A DNA stretch of 64,000 bases from Dokdonella_A sp963775445 (GCA_963775445.1 CAVZIT010000006.1:372001-436000); one strand, 5' to 3'. Counted from the first letter of the stretch, positions 1-10,033 are shown. Notes: a model not told the origin generated them from the sequence alone. Numbers and translations: made by a program.

Positions 1-764
1 TCGCCCCACCGATGTGCCGGGCGAGCTAGCGCATCAAAAACAAGATCGTGTCGATAGGGAACCGCTGCTTGCGTTCCGGGCGATAGCCGACGCCGCGAGG
101 ACGCCAACAACGACCATGTCTGACCACTGCCCCGTCGACCTCAATCGCCGAATGCAGGACCGGCACCGCAGCGTCGGACCTTTCCCGGCGATCCAGCTTC
201 CCGGCATGCCGATGAGGAGTTGGTGAAGCGTCTGCGGAAAACGCGTGCTGCGGGACAGGAATGCATGGACCACAACCGTACCCTGCTTTATCGGGTCCGG
301 TATGTTCATCGATCGCAACATTGCAATGCGTGTAACGAAAGAGCGGACCACCGGTGTCCCGACCGATGATCCGCAGACCTACACTTTCGATGCTGTGACA
401 CATCTGCCCGTTTGGAGAGGGCGAAGCCAGTTTCTCGCACGAAGAAAATCGATGCGTTGCGTATTCGTGCAATGTGCGTGGCGAAAATTGCTCACTCGGC
501 ATTGCATTTGCAACCGTTCGCCGACATTAGCCAAAAGATTCCGCAAAGTCTTCTGCACCGCGATCGGCGCGGGCAAATCGTGAGAGCGAACCGTTTCCTG
601 TTCAATAGCCGGGTTGCATCGCACAGGGCAACATCCGTTTGCTTGAAACGGGCAAAATCCATAGCGCTTCGAGGGACATGCCGGTGAAAACCGGCATATG
701 ACAAACCCGAATCCGTGGTGTAGCGTTCTCGCGAAGAAGGCGAGGGTGACCGTGACTTGCTGAA
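1..764. other. No supported gene (window start)
   Basis: Only short overlapping frames occur on both strands. None resembles a family I know and none has a convincing ribosome-binding site. The stretch could hold the promoter of the regulator beginning at 780, or decayed sequence. No tRNA cloverleaf, repeat array or clear terminator was seen. Confidence 0.5.
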
Positions 765-779
765 GTGACTTGCGGCCTT

Positions 780-3020
780 ATGAGCATGAACCTGCACGTT
801 TCCTCCCAACGCGCCACCGACGACTTGTTGACGCAGCCGAATTTGCGTCTGCGAATCGGCGAGCATGTGGTAGACATCGGCGCGCTGCGCGTTGTGACAC
901 AACCGGATGTACCGCGTCTTACCGGCAAGGCCGTCGCGGTATTGATCGAGCTGGTGCGCCATGCCGGCGCGACGGTGACACGCGACGAACTGCTCGATCG
1001 CGTGTGGACCGGCCGCTTCCCGACTCCCGATGTGCTCACCCAGGCGATCAAGGAACTGCGCCGCGCGTTCGCCGACGACAGCAAGCCGTCACGCTACATA
1101 GAGACGGTTCCGAAAGTCGGCTATCGCTTGATCGCGCGAGTGCTGGTTCTCGACGGACCCGAGCCTCGCATCTTCGTCGACGAGAGCATCGTGCAAACGC
1201 TCGGCGATGACGCAGCAACGTTGGCTGACACGCCACCCGGCGCCCGCACGATCATTGCGCCGCGCCCCAGCTTCTTTCGCAAACAGGGGATATGGGTTGT
1301 GCCTTTGCTGGTTGCGGTCGCAGTCGGGCTTGCCATCGCAGTGCTTGCAGCCCGCGGGGATCTGACCGGAAACGCGTCCGAACCGATGTGGCAGGTGACC
1401 GATTTGCACGCGTTGACGTCGGATCCAGGCGCCGAATACCGCCCGCACCTGTCACCGGATGGGGCGCTGGTTGCCTATTCGATATTCGATCAAAAAAGCC
1501 GGTTCGAAAGCATCGTGTTGCGCTCGCTCCAACCTTCGCAGGTGGTTCACCTGACCAGCGGAGGCGTCGAAGCATTGCCGGTATGGTCTCCGGACGGAAC
1601 CCGCATTTCGTTCGAGCGTCTCGGCCCGAACTACTGCGAAATGATCTTGGTGCCAAGCCTCGGAGGCAGTGAACGCGATATCGGCAAGTGTCCGGGTTCC
1701 CAGAGCCGCTACGACTGGACACCGGACGGTCGCAGTCTGATTTCTGCACAGCGACAAAGCGCAGCGCACGGCGATCTGACGCTGTTCAAATGGAATCTCG
1801 ACAGCGGGAAGCAGGAGTTCCTGGATTACCAGCGCACCGCAAACGACCAGGACCTCAATGCACGCTATTCCCCGGATGGCCAGCGAATCGCGTTTCAGCG
1901 AGGTCTTCCACCGTACAGCGATCTGTATGTCATGTCGTCGGCCGGCGGCGCGGTACGACAGGTCACGCACCTCTCGGCGCGCATTTTCGGTCATGCCTGG
2001 ATGTCCGACAACCGCACGCTGATCTTCTCCTTCAGCCAAAAGGGCGCACCCGCCTTGTACGCGATCGATGTCGACAGTGGTCGCATGCAAGCACTCGGCA
2101 TCAGTCCGGCAAAGTTTCCGGACGCGGCGCGTTCCGGCGCAGCCGTTGTTTACGAGATCACGCGGGCACAGGACAAATTGAAGGAGCGCTCGCTCGCCGC
2201 CGCCGCTTCGTCACGCGTGCTTGCACCTTCGACGGGCAGCGACTATTCGCCTGTACTATCCCCATCCGGGGATCGCGTCGTCTTCACCTCCGATCGCAGC
2301 GGGCAATTTCAGGTTTGGCTGCTCGATCGGCGTTCGGGCACAGTGACGCCATTGACGGAAAATGTGGAGATCGCCGTCTTTTCGGCGCGCTGGAGCGCCG
2401 ACGGCAACAAGGTCGTCGCCGTACAGAGTGGCGCCAAAGGACGGCAACTGATCGAAATCGATGTCGCTCGCCATCGCCAGCGGGTGCTTTCGAAACCGGG
2501 CGAGCACATCATATTCGGCGACTACGGCGTCGATCCGGACAGCTACCTGTTCGCGATCGGCAAGGCGGACAGGAATGCGCGGCTGCTCCAGGTCGATCAT
2601 CCCGGCACCGCGCGAGAATCGCGCAAGCTGCTGGTGTCGGGCATCGCCCATGCCCAGGTCAGTGCGAAAACACGCTCCGTGTACTACACGACATACGCGG
2701 CAACAGGGCTTTTTCGCCGCGATCTGGATGGCGGCAAGGAACAGTTGGTTACTTCCAAAATCACATCCGACCTGATCAACGGCTGGCAACTCGTTGACGG
2801 ACACATCTGGTATCTGGGCGACTTCGGCCTGCGAACGGCCGTGCTGCGTGATTTCGACCCTGCAAGCGGCGAAGATCGGGTGGTGACCCGGCTGAATGTA
2901 TTGTTGAAGGACGTCAGTTTCAGCGTAACGCCGGATCATGCAAGCATCATTTTCGCACCGGTCGATGTCGAAGATACCGACATCGGCATGTTTCGCCTAC
3001 ACCGCACAGGCAGGCCCTGA
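780..3020 (+). CDS. CadC-like transmembrane transcriptional regulator with TolB-type propeller
   Basis: Likely a membrane-anchored one-component regulator. The N-terminal part (roughly residues 20-120) is an OmpR/PhoB-type winged helix, with the family-typical LTGKAVAVLIELVRHAG and VPKVGYRLIA stretches. One hydrophobic segment follows (about 170-191, from GIWVVPLLVAVA). The remaining 500 or so residues are repeated TolB/WD40-like blades with SPDG, SPSGDR and WSADGNK motifs, presumably periplasmic. The protein is about 746 aa if it starts at ATG 780. A GTG at 765 and an ATG at 786 are in frame, and no ribosome-binding site decides between them. This architecture (trans_reg_C domain, membrane helix, PD40 repeats) is common in Xanthomonadales. 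The ligand and target genes are unknown. It stands alone, followed by prfC on the same strand. Confidence 0.85.
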   Translation: MSMNLHVSSQRATDDLLTQPNLRLRIGEHVVDIGALRVVTQPDVPRLTGKAVAVLIELVRHAGATVTRDELLDRVWTGRFPTPDVLTQAIKELRRAFADDSKPSRYIETVPKVGYRLIARVLVLDGPEPRIFVDESIVQTLGDDAATLADTPPGARTIIAPRPSFFRKQGIWVVPLLVAVAVGLAIAVLAARGDLTGNASEPMWQVTDLHALTSDPGAEYRPHLSPDGALVAYSIFDQKSRFESIVLRSLQPSQVVHLTSGGVEALPVWSPDGTRISFERLGPNYCEMILVPSLGGSERDIGKCPGSQSRYDWTPDGRSLISAQRQSAAHGDLTLFKWNLDSGKQEFLDYQRTANDQDLNARYSPDGQRIAFQRGLPPYSDLYVMSSAGGAVRQVTHLSARIFGHAWMSDNRTLIFSFSQKGAPALYAIDVDSGRMQALGISPAKFPDAARSGAAVVYEITRAQDKLKERSLAAAASSRVLAPSTGSDYSPVLSPSGDRVVFTSDRSGQFQVWLLDRRSGTVTPLTENVEIAVFSARWSADGNKVVAVQSGAKGRQLIEIDVARHRQRVLSKPGEHIIFGDYGVDPDSYLFAIGKADRNARLLQVDHPGTARESRKLLVSGIAHAQVSAKTRSVYYTTYAATGLFRRDLDGGKEQLVTSKITSDLINGWQLVDGHIWYLGDFGLRTAVLRDFDPASGEDRVVTRLNVLLKDVSFSVTPDHASIIFAPVDVEDTDIGMFRLHRTGRP

Positions 3021-3153
3021 GCGAACTTTCGGATAGCGCTTTTTCGCATGAGTCGAATTCGCGTGAGCGCCTCGCGTCGCGCACGGTGCGCCAGCAATCC
3101 GTAGAATAGGGGCAAGGCGCAGTTTTTCAGCCGCCCACCACTCCGAGCCGTAC

Positions 3154-4758
3154 ATGACCGATCCTGTCAGCGAAATCCGCCGGCGGCGCACATTCGCGAT
3201 CATTTCGCACCCCGACGCCGGCAAGACCACCCTGACCGAGAAGCTGCTGCTGTTCGGGGGAGCGATCCAGCTCGCCGGTAGTGTCAAGTCGCGCAAGACC
3301 GCACGTCATGCGACTTCGGACTGGATGGCGCTCGAGAAAGAGCGCGGTATCTCGGTGACGTCCTCCGTGATGCAATTTCCGTATGCCGACCGCATCGTCA
3401 ATCTGCTCGACACCCCGGGTCATGCAGATTTCTCCGAGGATACCTATCGGGTGCTGACCGCGGTCGATTCTGCACTGATGGTCATCGACTGCGCCAAAGG
3501 TGTCGAAGAACGCACGATCAAGCTGATGGACGTGTGTCGTCTGCGCGACACGCCGATCATGGGATTCATCAACAAGCTCGACCGCGAAGGGCGACCGCCG
3601 ATCGAACTGCTCGACGAGATCGAATCGATCCTGCGCATCGAGTGCGCACCGGTTACCTGGCCGATCGGCATGGGGTCGCGTTTGAAGGGGATCTACCATT
3701 TGCTGACGGGCGAAGTGCATCTGTACGAAGCCGGTCGCAACTTCACGCGCCAGGATTCGACCATTTTCAAAGGGCTCGACGCACCACAACTGGAACAAAG
3801 CATCGGCGCGGACATGCTGCGCGAGTTGCGCGATGAGCTCGAACTCGTGCAGGGCGCGTCGCACGCCTTCGATCGGGAAGCCTACCTTTCGGGTCGCCAG
3901 GCGCCCATATTCTTCGGCTCTGCGGTCAACAACTTCGGGGTGCAACTGCTGCTCGATTTCTTCGTCGAGCATGCGCCCGCGCCGCAACCCCACGCGACGA
4001 CCACGCGCGACGTGCGCCCCGACGAGACCGCGCTTTCCGGATTTGTCTTCAAGATCCAGGCGAACATGGATCCGCAACATCGCGACCGCGTCGCTTTCCT
4101 GCGCATATGCTCGGGCCGGTACGCGCCGGGCAAGAAGGTATTGCAGGTGCGCACCGGCAAGGAACTGAAGATCGCCAATGCGCTGACCTTCATGGCCTCC
4201 GATCGCGGCATCGTCGATGACGCGTGGCCCGGGGATGTGATCGGCCTGCACAATCACGGCACCATCTCGATCGGCGACACGTTCAGCGAAGGCGAATCCA
4301 TTGCCTTCACCGGTATTCCCAATTTCGCACCGGAATTGTTTCGCCGCGCGCGGTTGCGCGATCCGCTCAAGATCAAGCAACTCAACAAGGGTCTCGAGCA
4401 GCTGTCCGAAGAGGGCGCAACACAATTTTTTCGCCCTCTGATGTCCAACGATCTGATCCTCGGAGCGGTAGGCGTCCTGCAATTCGAAGTCGTCGCCTAC
4501 CGCCTGAAGGACGAGTACGGCGTCGAAGCCGTGTTCGAGAACGTCACGATTGCGACTGCCCGCTGGATTGATTGCGCCGACGCACGCAAGCTCGAGGAAT
4601 TCCGCGACAGGAACGCAACGCATCTGGCTCTCGATGGCGCTGGAGAACTCGTGTATCTCGCGCCCACCCGGGTCAATCTGCAGCTTGCCGCGGAGCGCTG
4701 GCCCGGTGTCACATTCGCGACGACTCGCGAGCACGCCGCATCGATATCGCACCCATGA
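3154..4758 (+). CDS. prfC: Peptide chain release factor 3 (RF3)
   Basis: RF3 is the GTPase that recycles RF1/RF2 from the ribosome after peptide release. The 534-aa length matches the family. The G1 P-loop is HPDAGKTTLTEKLL near residue 20, switch/G3 is DTPGHADFSEDTYR near 86-99, and G4 is NKLD near residue 140. The RF3-typical run GSVKSRKTARHATSDWM follows the P-loop. Domains II and III continue to the C-terminus without interruption. ATG 3154 gives the standard N-terminus (MTDPVSEIRRRRTFAIISHP). A strong hairpin terminator overlaps its stop codon. Confidence 0.97.
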   Translation: MTDPVSEIRRRRTFAIISHPDAGKTTLTEKLLLFGGAIQLAGSVKSRKTARHATSDWMALEKERGISVTSSVMQFPYADRIVNLLDTPGHADFSEDTYRVLTAVDSALMVIDCAKGVEERTIKLMDVCRLRDTPIMGFINKLDREGRPPIELLDEIESILRIECAPVTWPIGMGSRLKGIYHLLTGEVHLYEAGRNFTRQDSTIFKGLDAPQLEQSIGADMLRELRDELELVQGASHAFDREAYLSGRQAPIFFGSAVNNFGVQLLLDFFVEHAPAPQPHATTTRDVRPDETALSGFVFKIQANMDPQHRDRVAFLRICSGRYAPGKKVLQVRTGKELKIANALTFMASDRGIVDDAWPGDVIGLHNHGTISIGDTFSEGESIAFTGIPNFAPELFRRARLRDPLKIKQLNKGLEQLSEEGATQFFRPLMSNDLILGAVGVLQFEVVAYRLKDEYGVEAVFENVTIATARWIDCADARKLEEFRDRNATHLALDGAGELVYLAPTRVNLQLAAERWPGVTFATTREHAASISHP

Positions 4759-4783
4759 AAAAGCCCGGTTTCCCGGGCTTTTT
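4758..4783 (+). terminator. Hairpin terminator after prfC (bidirectional)
   Basis: An 11-bp perfect stem (AAAAAGCCCGG and CCGGGCTTTTT) with a short loop begins on the last base of the prfC stop codon. It has T tracts on both strands, so it can also end transcription of the convergent anti-sigma gene at 4816. Confidence 0.9.
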
Positions 4784-4815
4784 CGATTTCGGTTCCCGCA
4801 TGTTTCACAGGCTCA

Positions 4816-5382
4816 TCAGATGCCCGTGAATCCCGAACGAAACACGTGATCCGGATTACGCCGTGCGGATGATTCGCTGGCAAGGGCGTGGCCCATCTCG
4901 GCGTTGAAGATCTTGTCCTCGCTGGTGAATATTCGGTCGGGACGGTGCGCTACCTGGATCGTCAAAGCCCCGGACCCGACATCTCGAATCGTGGGCGTGT
5001 GCGTGGACCATACCCCGACCACCGCGACCAGGCAGGCCGCGAGTGCCACGAGTCCACCGACGATCCTGCTCCTGCGACTTCGAACTTGCGCGCCTGCCGC
5101 GCGACGATTCGCTCGAACACGCATCGGATGCGCGACCTGGCGCGTGCCGGCAATCTGATTCGCCAGACTCACCGAGTCGCCACGCAACTCGTGCAACATG
5201 CGAAGCAAGGCGGAATGGCTGGACGAACGCGACAGCGCATGCGCGACGCTGTCGCGCTCGCCAGCCGGCAAACCGGTCTCGGCCGCCGCGACGAGCGCAT
5301 CGGCATCCAGAAGCGCCGAGTCCGCGAGCTGCGGGTGCGCGGTCAATCGGCGATAGAGTCGGGAAAGCGAAAATTCATTCAT
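4816..5382 (-). CDS. Probable membrane anti-sigma factor
   Basis: A protein of about 188 aa encoded directly after, and overlapping by a few bases, the ECF sigma gene at 5375-5929. It has an N-terminal alpha-helical region (MNEFSLSRLYRRLTAHPQL), a central basic stretch and one hydrophobic helix (IVGGLVALAACLVAVVGVWS), then a periplasmic tail of about 70 residues. This layout and position fit an anti-sigma factor holding its sigma at the membrane. I saw no zinc-binding HxxxCxxC motif, so it is not a classical ZAS protein. ATG 5382 is preferred; an earlier in-frame start lies at 5394. The assignment is by context and topology rather than clear homology. Confidence 0.6.
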   Translation of the reverse strand: MNEFSLSRLYRRLTAHPQLADSALLDADALVAAAETGLPAGERDSVAHALSRSSSHSALLRMLHELRGDSVSLANQIAGTRQVAHPMRVRANRRAAGAQVRSRRSRIVGGLVALAACLVAVVGVWSTHTPTIRDVGSGALTIQVAHRPDRIFTSEDKIFNAEMGHALASESSARRNPDHVFRSGFTGI

Positions 5383-5929
5383 CGAAATCACCATAGCCCA
5401 ATTCGCGCAAGCGGTCTTTCAGTTCAACCATGCCGCGTGAAACCAGTTTGCGTACGGCCTCGGCCGAGGGCAGGTCGGCCAAGTCCGCGATTTCCTGCAA
5501 GGAAAAGCCCTGCAGATGAAGCTTGATCGGCAACCTGCGCCGCGCCGGTATCTGCGCCAGGCAATCCGCCACAGATTGCATGCGCTGTCGATCAGCGACG
5601 CTATGCTCCGGGCTGACGCCAACTTCCGGCAACTGACCGGCTTCATCGTCGTTATCCGGCAGTGGATCGGCGGCGCGCACACCTGCTCGCCTCATGGCAT
5701 CGATCACGGTGCTCGCAACTACCCTCTGTACATAAGACGCATGGAAGGCCCCGGAGCGGTCACGTTGCAGCGCGCGCCACAGGCGGATGCGGACTTCCTG
5801 CTCCACATCGGCCGCGTCGATCCCCTGGCGGTCCAGACCATATCCCTTGAGCAATGCGGCAACGCGGCCACCGTAATCGCGCAGGATTTGATCGAGCCGC
5901 TGATCGATGGGATCGTCGAAATCGGACAT
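5375..5929 (-). CDS. ECF-type RNA polymerase sigma factor
   Basis: 184 aa with a sigma-2 region (about 30-90, including DAADVEQEVRIRLWRAL) and a sigma-4 helix-turn-helix (about 128-175, with LPIKLHLQGFSLQEIADL). It lacks regions 1.1 and 3, as ECF sigmas do. It should direct RNA polymerase to a small stress regulon when the adjacent anti-sigma (4816-5382) releases it. The two genes overlap by 8 bp and are surely co-transcribed. The protein is more acidic and divergent than RpoE proper, so no gene name is given. Confidence 0.85.
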   Translation of the reverse strand: MSDFDDPIDQRLDQILRDYGGRVAALLKGYGLDRQGIDAADVEQEVRIRLWRALQRDRSGAFHASYVQRVVASTVIDAMRRAGVRAADPLPDNDDEAGQLPEVGVSPEHSVADRQRMQSVADCLAQIPARRRLPIKLHLQGFSLQEIADLADLPSAEAVRKLVSRGMVELKDRLRELGYGDFDE

Positions 5930-6073
5930 GGTTGCGCGAAGGACCGGCGGTTATGCCGACCCGCCGACGCCCGGCAGTCCATTTCGGGTCCCGCACGGCG
6001 ATGCCCCGCCCCGACACGGACGCAACGTGAAACCGGGGACGCCCGGCACCAAGGTAATGGCGCAAGGCATGCG

Positions 6074-8008
6074 TCAGATCGCCGATTGCAGCATGGGCGG
6101 TAACGGGCAATGCAAGGCCGCGCAGATCGTGCGCAACAGTTCGGCCTCCCCGACCGTGACCTCCCCGTCTTCGCTGATCGCGCGCGTCAGGCCTCGCACC
6201 ACCAGTTCCTTGCCTGCCGGCGCCAGCAAATCCAGGCGGGGCAGTGCGCGGTCGAGTGCCAGCGCCCAGTCTGCGATCGGCCGGTACGCCGCGGTCTGAT
6301 CGGGCATGACTTCATTGAGGCCCATCGCAAAGGCACGCGCCGCAGCCGACGCGTCATCGTGTCCATGCTCGGCGACAATCGCGAACAAGGACGTCAGTTC
6401 GGCGTCGACCTCCGGCAGACGCGTGCGGCCGATCGTCCGGGCAGCAGCGGGGTCCAATGCTTCGATCACCTGCACGCCAATCAAGCGCACGAGGCAGTAT
6501 TCCTGAAGACTGACCCGGTTATCGGCTTCGACGAGCTGGTTGAGGACAATCAAAAAACTCTGCAATTGCGGTCGCGGTCGTTTGCGCAGCGCCGGGAAGG
6601 CGAGCGCCGCCAGCGGCAGGCGCTGCATCGGATGCAATTGATCCACGCTGGCCGACAACGTGGCGCTCTGTTGACGCGTTCCGGCGTCGTAGTAACGCTC
6701 GATCAGGTCCAGTTGTGCGGCTCTCACTTCATTTTCCGTGTTCAGCACGATGGCGAAAATGAGCGCGATTGCACTTTGCTGGCCATAGGCCGCGGAGCGA
6801 AGGGCATCCGGGATCGATGCGTGCAGCACGGCAGCCGCGCGGCGGTCGTCCGTTTCCGGATTGCCGACCTGCTGAACCACGTGCGACGGCGACAGGTTCA
6901 CCGTCGCGGTTGCAGGCGGCAACGCCACGCCGGCGGCCGCCGCGGGCATTGAGAGGGCGCCCATCGGGACGAATCCGCCTATTGACGCGCCGGCGGCCTG
7001 CGTATCGCCGACCTGCTGCGGGTGCTCCCATTCGGCCGCGATCTTGTTGAACTCGCCGGCATCAAAATTCGGCTGGATACGGCGAATTCGCTCGATCAGT
7101 GGCGGGTGCGTCGCAAACACTGCCGAATAGCCGACGCCATCGCCGAACAGCATGTGAGCGACTTCCTCGGTGTCGTTATTGGCGAGTTTCGAGCCTTCGG
7201 AGAGTCCGCCGATTTTCTTGAGTGCCCCGGCGATACCGTCCGGTTGACGCGTGAACTGTACCGACGAGGCGTCCGCCAGATACTCGCGCTGGCGTGATAT
7301 AGACGCCTTGATCATGCGTGCGAACAGCACGCCGATATAGCCGACGGCAAGAAGCGCAAATCCGAGTACAACGATGCCGCCGCTGTTGCGGTTGCGGCTG
7401 TAGCTCGAGGCGAACGCGATCTTGCGGCCAATTACCGTGATGACGACGATGCCGAAGATCACGCCCATCAGGCGGATGTTGAGCCGCATGTCGCCGTTGA
7501 GCACGTGGCTGAACTCGTGGCCGATCACGCCTTGCAGTTCGTCGCGAGTAAGCTTGTCAAGACAACCGCGCGTCACCGTGACGGCAGCGTCGGCGGTCGT
7601 GAAGCCCGACGCGAACGCATTGATAGCCGCTTCGTCCTCGAGCACGAAGACTTCGGGCACCGGCATGCCGGCGGCTATGGCCATCTCCTCCACCACGTTG
7701 CGCAGGCGTCGATAGGCGAAATTGGTCGTGTCAGGGGGAACCGGCGTAGCACCGAATTGCTGCGCTACCGCCGCACCACCGCCTGAAAGCGAGGAAACGC
7801 GATACAGCGATCCGAGCAGGATCACGGCCAGAACCGCAACGCTGACGCCGGCAATCGCGTGTGCGTCCAGGCGGGCGCCGCGCCCCCCCATTGCGAACAA
7901 CACCACGATGTCGACTGCGACCACGATCGCAACGACGGCCAGCATAAACAGGAACACCATTCGCCGCGTCTGCTTGCGTGCCTGGCTTTGCTGAACGAAG
8001 AAGTTCAT
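6074..8008 (-). CDS. M48 family (HtpX-like) membrane metalloprotease with long C-terminal extension
   Basis: A zinc endopeptidase of the M48 family. There are two N-terminal membrane helices (about 17-40 and 52-68), then the catalytic domain with HEFSH (H164, E165, H168). The third zinc ligand is in REYLADASSV (E242), and further membrane helices lie around 182-230. HtpX is normally about 290 aa. This protein is 644 aa, with about 300 extra residues after residue 345: a low-complexity link, then a helical domain ending in ISEDGEVTVGEAELLRTICA, which looks TerB-like (inference). It sits 53 bp downstream of lemA on the same strand, a common pairing, which suggests joint action in membrane protein quality control. 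Confidence 0.88.
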   Translation of the reverse strand: MNFFVQQSQARKQTRRMVFLFMLAVVAIVVAVDIVVLFAMGGRGARLDAHAIAGVSVAVLAVILLGSLYRVSSLSGGGAAVAQQFGATPVPPDTTNFAYRRLRNVVEEMAIAAGMPVPEVFVLEDEAAINAFASGFTTADAAVTVTRGCLDKLTRDELQGVIGHEFSHVLNGDMRLNIRLMGVIFGIVVITVIGRKIAFASSYSRNRNSGGIVVLGFALLAVGYIGVLFARMIKASISRQREYLADASSVQFTRQPDGIAGALKKIGGLSEGSKLANNDTEEVAHMLFGDGVGYSAVFATHPPLIERIRRIQPNFDAGEFNKIAAEWEHPQQVGDTQAAGASIGGFVPMGALSMPAAAAGVALPPATATVNLSPSHVVQQVGNPETDDRRAAAVLHASIPDALRSAAYGQQSAIALIFAIVLNTENEVRAAQLDLIERYYDAGTRQQSATLSASVDQLHPMQRLPLAALAFPALRKRPRPQLQSFLIVLNQLVEADNRVSLQEYCLVRLIGVQVIEALDPAAARTIGRTRLPEVDAELTSLFAIVAEHGHDDASAAARAFAMGLNEVMPDQTAAYRPIADWALALDRALPRLDLLAPAGKELVVRGLTRAISEDGEVTVGEAELLRTICAALHCPLPPMLQSAI

Positions 8009-8061
8009 GGCGACCCTTGCAGGACGGCGCGGTCAGCGCCAAACGCGCGCCGCACGTCCGG

Positions 8062-8649
8062 TCAACTGAACGACACTTTCGGCGCCTCGCGTTTGGCAGC
8101 CGACTCGATTTCAAGTGGTTGCGCGGGCTGGAATGCGAACATGTTGGCGACCACCGAATTCGGGAACACCTCGCGCCGATTGTTGTAATTCATCACCTCG
8201 TCGTTGTAGGCCTGACGCGCAAATGCGACCTTGTTTTCGGTCGAGGTCAGCTCCTCACTGAGCTGCATCATGTTCTGGCTGGCCTTGAGATCGGGATAGG
8301 CTTCGGACAGGGCGAACAGGCGGCCGAGTGTCTGCGTGAGCATGTTGTCGGCGCCGGAAAGCTGCTGCATCGCGGCTGGATCGCCCGGATTCGCCTTGGC
8401 CGCCGACAAACCGGACACTGCGGAATTGCGCGCTTGCACCACGGCCTCGAGCGTCTCGCGCTCATGCGTCAGGTATCCCTTCGCGGTTTCGACCAGATTG
8501 GGAATCAGGTCGTAGCGCCGAGTCAATTGGACATCTATCTGCGCAAAAGCGTTCTTGTAGCCATTGCGCGCGGTAACCAATCCGTTGTAAAGACTGACCG
8601 CGTAGAAGCCAACCACGACCAGAATGACCAGCAGGATGATCATGCTCAT
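8062..8649 (-). CDS. lemA: LemA family protein
   Basis: 195 aa from ATG 8649, which is preceded by an AGAGGG ribosome-binding site. One N-terminal membrane helix (IILLVILVVVGFYAVSLYNG) is followed by a long helical bundle with the family hallmarks QIDVQLTRRYDLIPNLVETA and the conserved FPNSVVANMF and QPAQPLEIE near the C-terminus. A longer frame to 8904 is open, but it lacks LemA sequence and runs antisense into the next gene's start. LemA function is not settled; it is often encoded beside M48 proteases, as here. Confidence 0.93.
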   Translation of the reverse strand: MSMIILLVILVVVGFYAVSLYNGLVTARNGYKNAFAQIDVQLTRRYDLIPNLVETAKGYLTHERETLEAVVQARNSAVSGLSAAKANPGDPAAMQQLSGADNMLTQTLGRLFALSEAYPDLKASQNMMQLSEELTSTENKVAFARQAYNDEVMNYNNRREVFPNSVVANMFAFQPAQPLEIESAAKREAPKVSFS

Positions 8650-8725
8650 GCTTTTTCCCTCTCGCGCGATTGGAATTTTTCGGCACAAAGCATAGCATCC
8701 GCAAGACGCTGATCCGGAGCCCGTA

Positions 8726-10033
8726 TTGAATTGCAAGCCGACATTGCCGAACGTCCTACTGACCGCCATCGCTCTCGTCGCGTGCGCCACAGCCAGCGCG
8801 CACGAGCGCCGACACAGGACGACATCGGCGCGGCACGCGGCACACGACATTGCGCCGCAACGGCACGTCATGTCACCGCTCAAGTCCCTGCGTGGCTCCC
8901 GCACGGCGAGCGCGGCCGAGGTCGCCGCCGATTTCGATCAGTGGATGGATGTCATCGAGCAGGCGGGCGATGTGTCGGGTCTCGCCGTCGCGATCGTCAA
9001 GGGGAACAAGGTGCTGCTCGAACGCGGCATTGGCTATGCGAACTGGGCCACGCGCGAACCGGTTTCGTCGGACACGGTCTTTCGTCTCGCGTCGCTGTCG
9101 AAAGCCTTCGCCACGGCCATGACCGGCGTCCTGGTCGAACGCGGCGTGCTCGGCTGGAATACCAGGATTTCGGACGTGCTGCCAACTTTCGCATTGGCAA
9201 ATCCAACCGACAGCCGCAACCTCACCGTTGGAGACATCCTGAGCCATCGCGACGGTCTCCCGCACAATACTTACGACGCGTTGCTCGAACACGACGAGCC
9301 GTATCCGCTGCTCGTCGAGAAACTGAAGGACGTGCCGATGGCCTGTCCCGTCGGCGATTGCTACGGCTACCAGAACGTCGCATTCAGTCTGATCGGGGAC
9401 GTTACCTTCGCGGTGACCGGCGACTTCTTTGCGCACGAGGTTGAAACCACCCTTTTCCATCCGCTCGGAATGACCACGGCAACCTACGGGCGTGATGCGC
9501 TGGAAAGCTCCAAGAGCTGGGCGCATCCGCACAGACGCGCGGCGCACGCGTGGATCCCGTTTGTGCCGAATGAGACCTACTATCACGTGGCCCCTGCGGC
9601 GGGCGTCAATGCCAGCATCCATGACATGGAGCAATGGCTGATCGCACAGATGGGTGATCGCCCGGATGTCCTTCCGGAAAAGCTGCTCATCAAACTGCAC
9701 TCGCCTCTGGTCGAGACGGTACATGAAACGCGTTTCTCCCCGTGGCGACGAGGTCGGCTGCGCGAGGCTCAATACGCACTCGGTTGGCGCATTTTCGACT
9801 ATGCCGGCAACACGCTGGTGTTTCACGCCGGGGCAGTGGAGGGTTACCGGGCGATGATCGGTTTCCTGCCGAAGGATCGATTCGGCGTCGTCATGTTATG
9901 GAACTGCGCATGTGCGGCGCCCTCCGGCTTGCTGCCCATGCTGTTCGATCGTTATCTCGGCTTGCCGCACGTCGACTGGGCCGGAATTGAGCGCGACGAC
10001 GAAGAAACAGCGATAAGCGCAAGCGGCGATTGA
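8726..10033 (+). CDS. Serine hydrolase, beta-lactamase class C-like, exported
   Basis: 435 aa with a cleavable signal (LLTAIALVACATASA, cut near residue 25). It has the penicillin-recognising serine hydrolase motifs: S123-L-S-K126 (active-site serine and lysine), a YQN triad near residue 213, and an HAG motif near residue 370 in place of KTG. The family covers AmpC, D-Ala-D-Ala peptidases and esterases. The HxG third motif is usual in the esterase/peptidase branch, so true beta-lactam resistance is not implied. The start is a TTG at 8726, chosen because it gives an intact signal peptide. The gene is divergent from lemA, with 76 bp between start codons. Confidence 0.85.
   Translation: MNCKPTLPNVLLTAIALVACATASAHERRHRTTSARHAAHDIAPQRHVMSPLKSLRGSRTASAAEVAADFDQWMDVIEQAGDVSGLAVAIVKGNKVLLERGIGYANWATREPVSSDTVFRLASLSKAFATAMTGVLVERGVLGWNTRISDVLPTFALANPTDSRNLTVGDILSHRDGLPHNTYDALLEHDEPYPLLVEKLKDVPMACPVGDCYGYQNVAFSLIGDVTFAVTGDFFAHEVETTLFHPLGMTTATYGRDALESSKSWAHPHRRAAHAWIPFVPNETYYHVAPAAGVNASIHDMEQWLIAQMGDRPDVLPEKLLIKLHSPLVETVHETRFSPWRRGRLREAQYALGWRIFDYAGNTLVFHAGAVEGYRAMIGFLPKDRFGVVMLWNCACAAPSGLLPMLFDRYLGLPHVDWAGIERDDEETAISASGD

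Noticed and set aside
26..502. Possible protein of 158 aa on the minus strand near the window start
   Set aside because: No family resemblance, no ribosome-binding site, and several overlapping frames of equal quality.
8650..8904. Upstream extension of lemA by 85 codons
   Set aside because: Not LemA-like, overlaps the divergent hydrolase gene, and the internal ATG at 8649 has a good ribosome-binding site.
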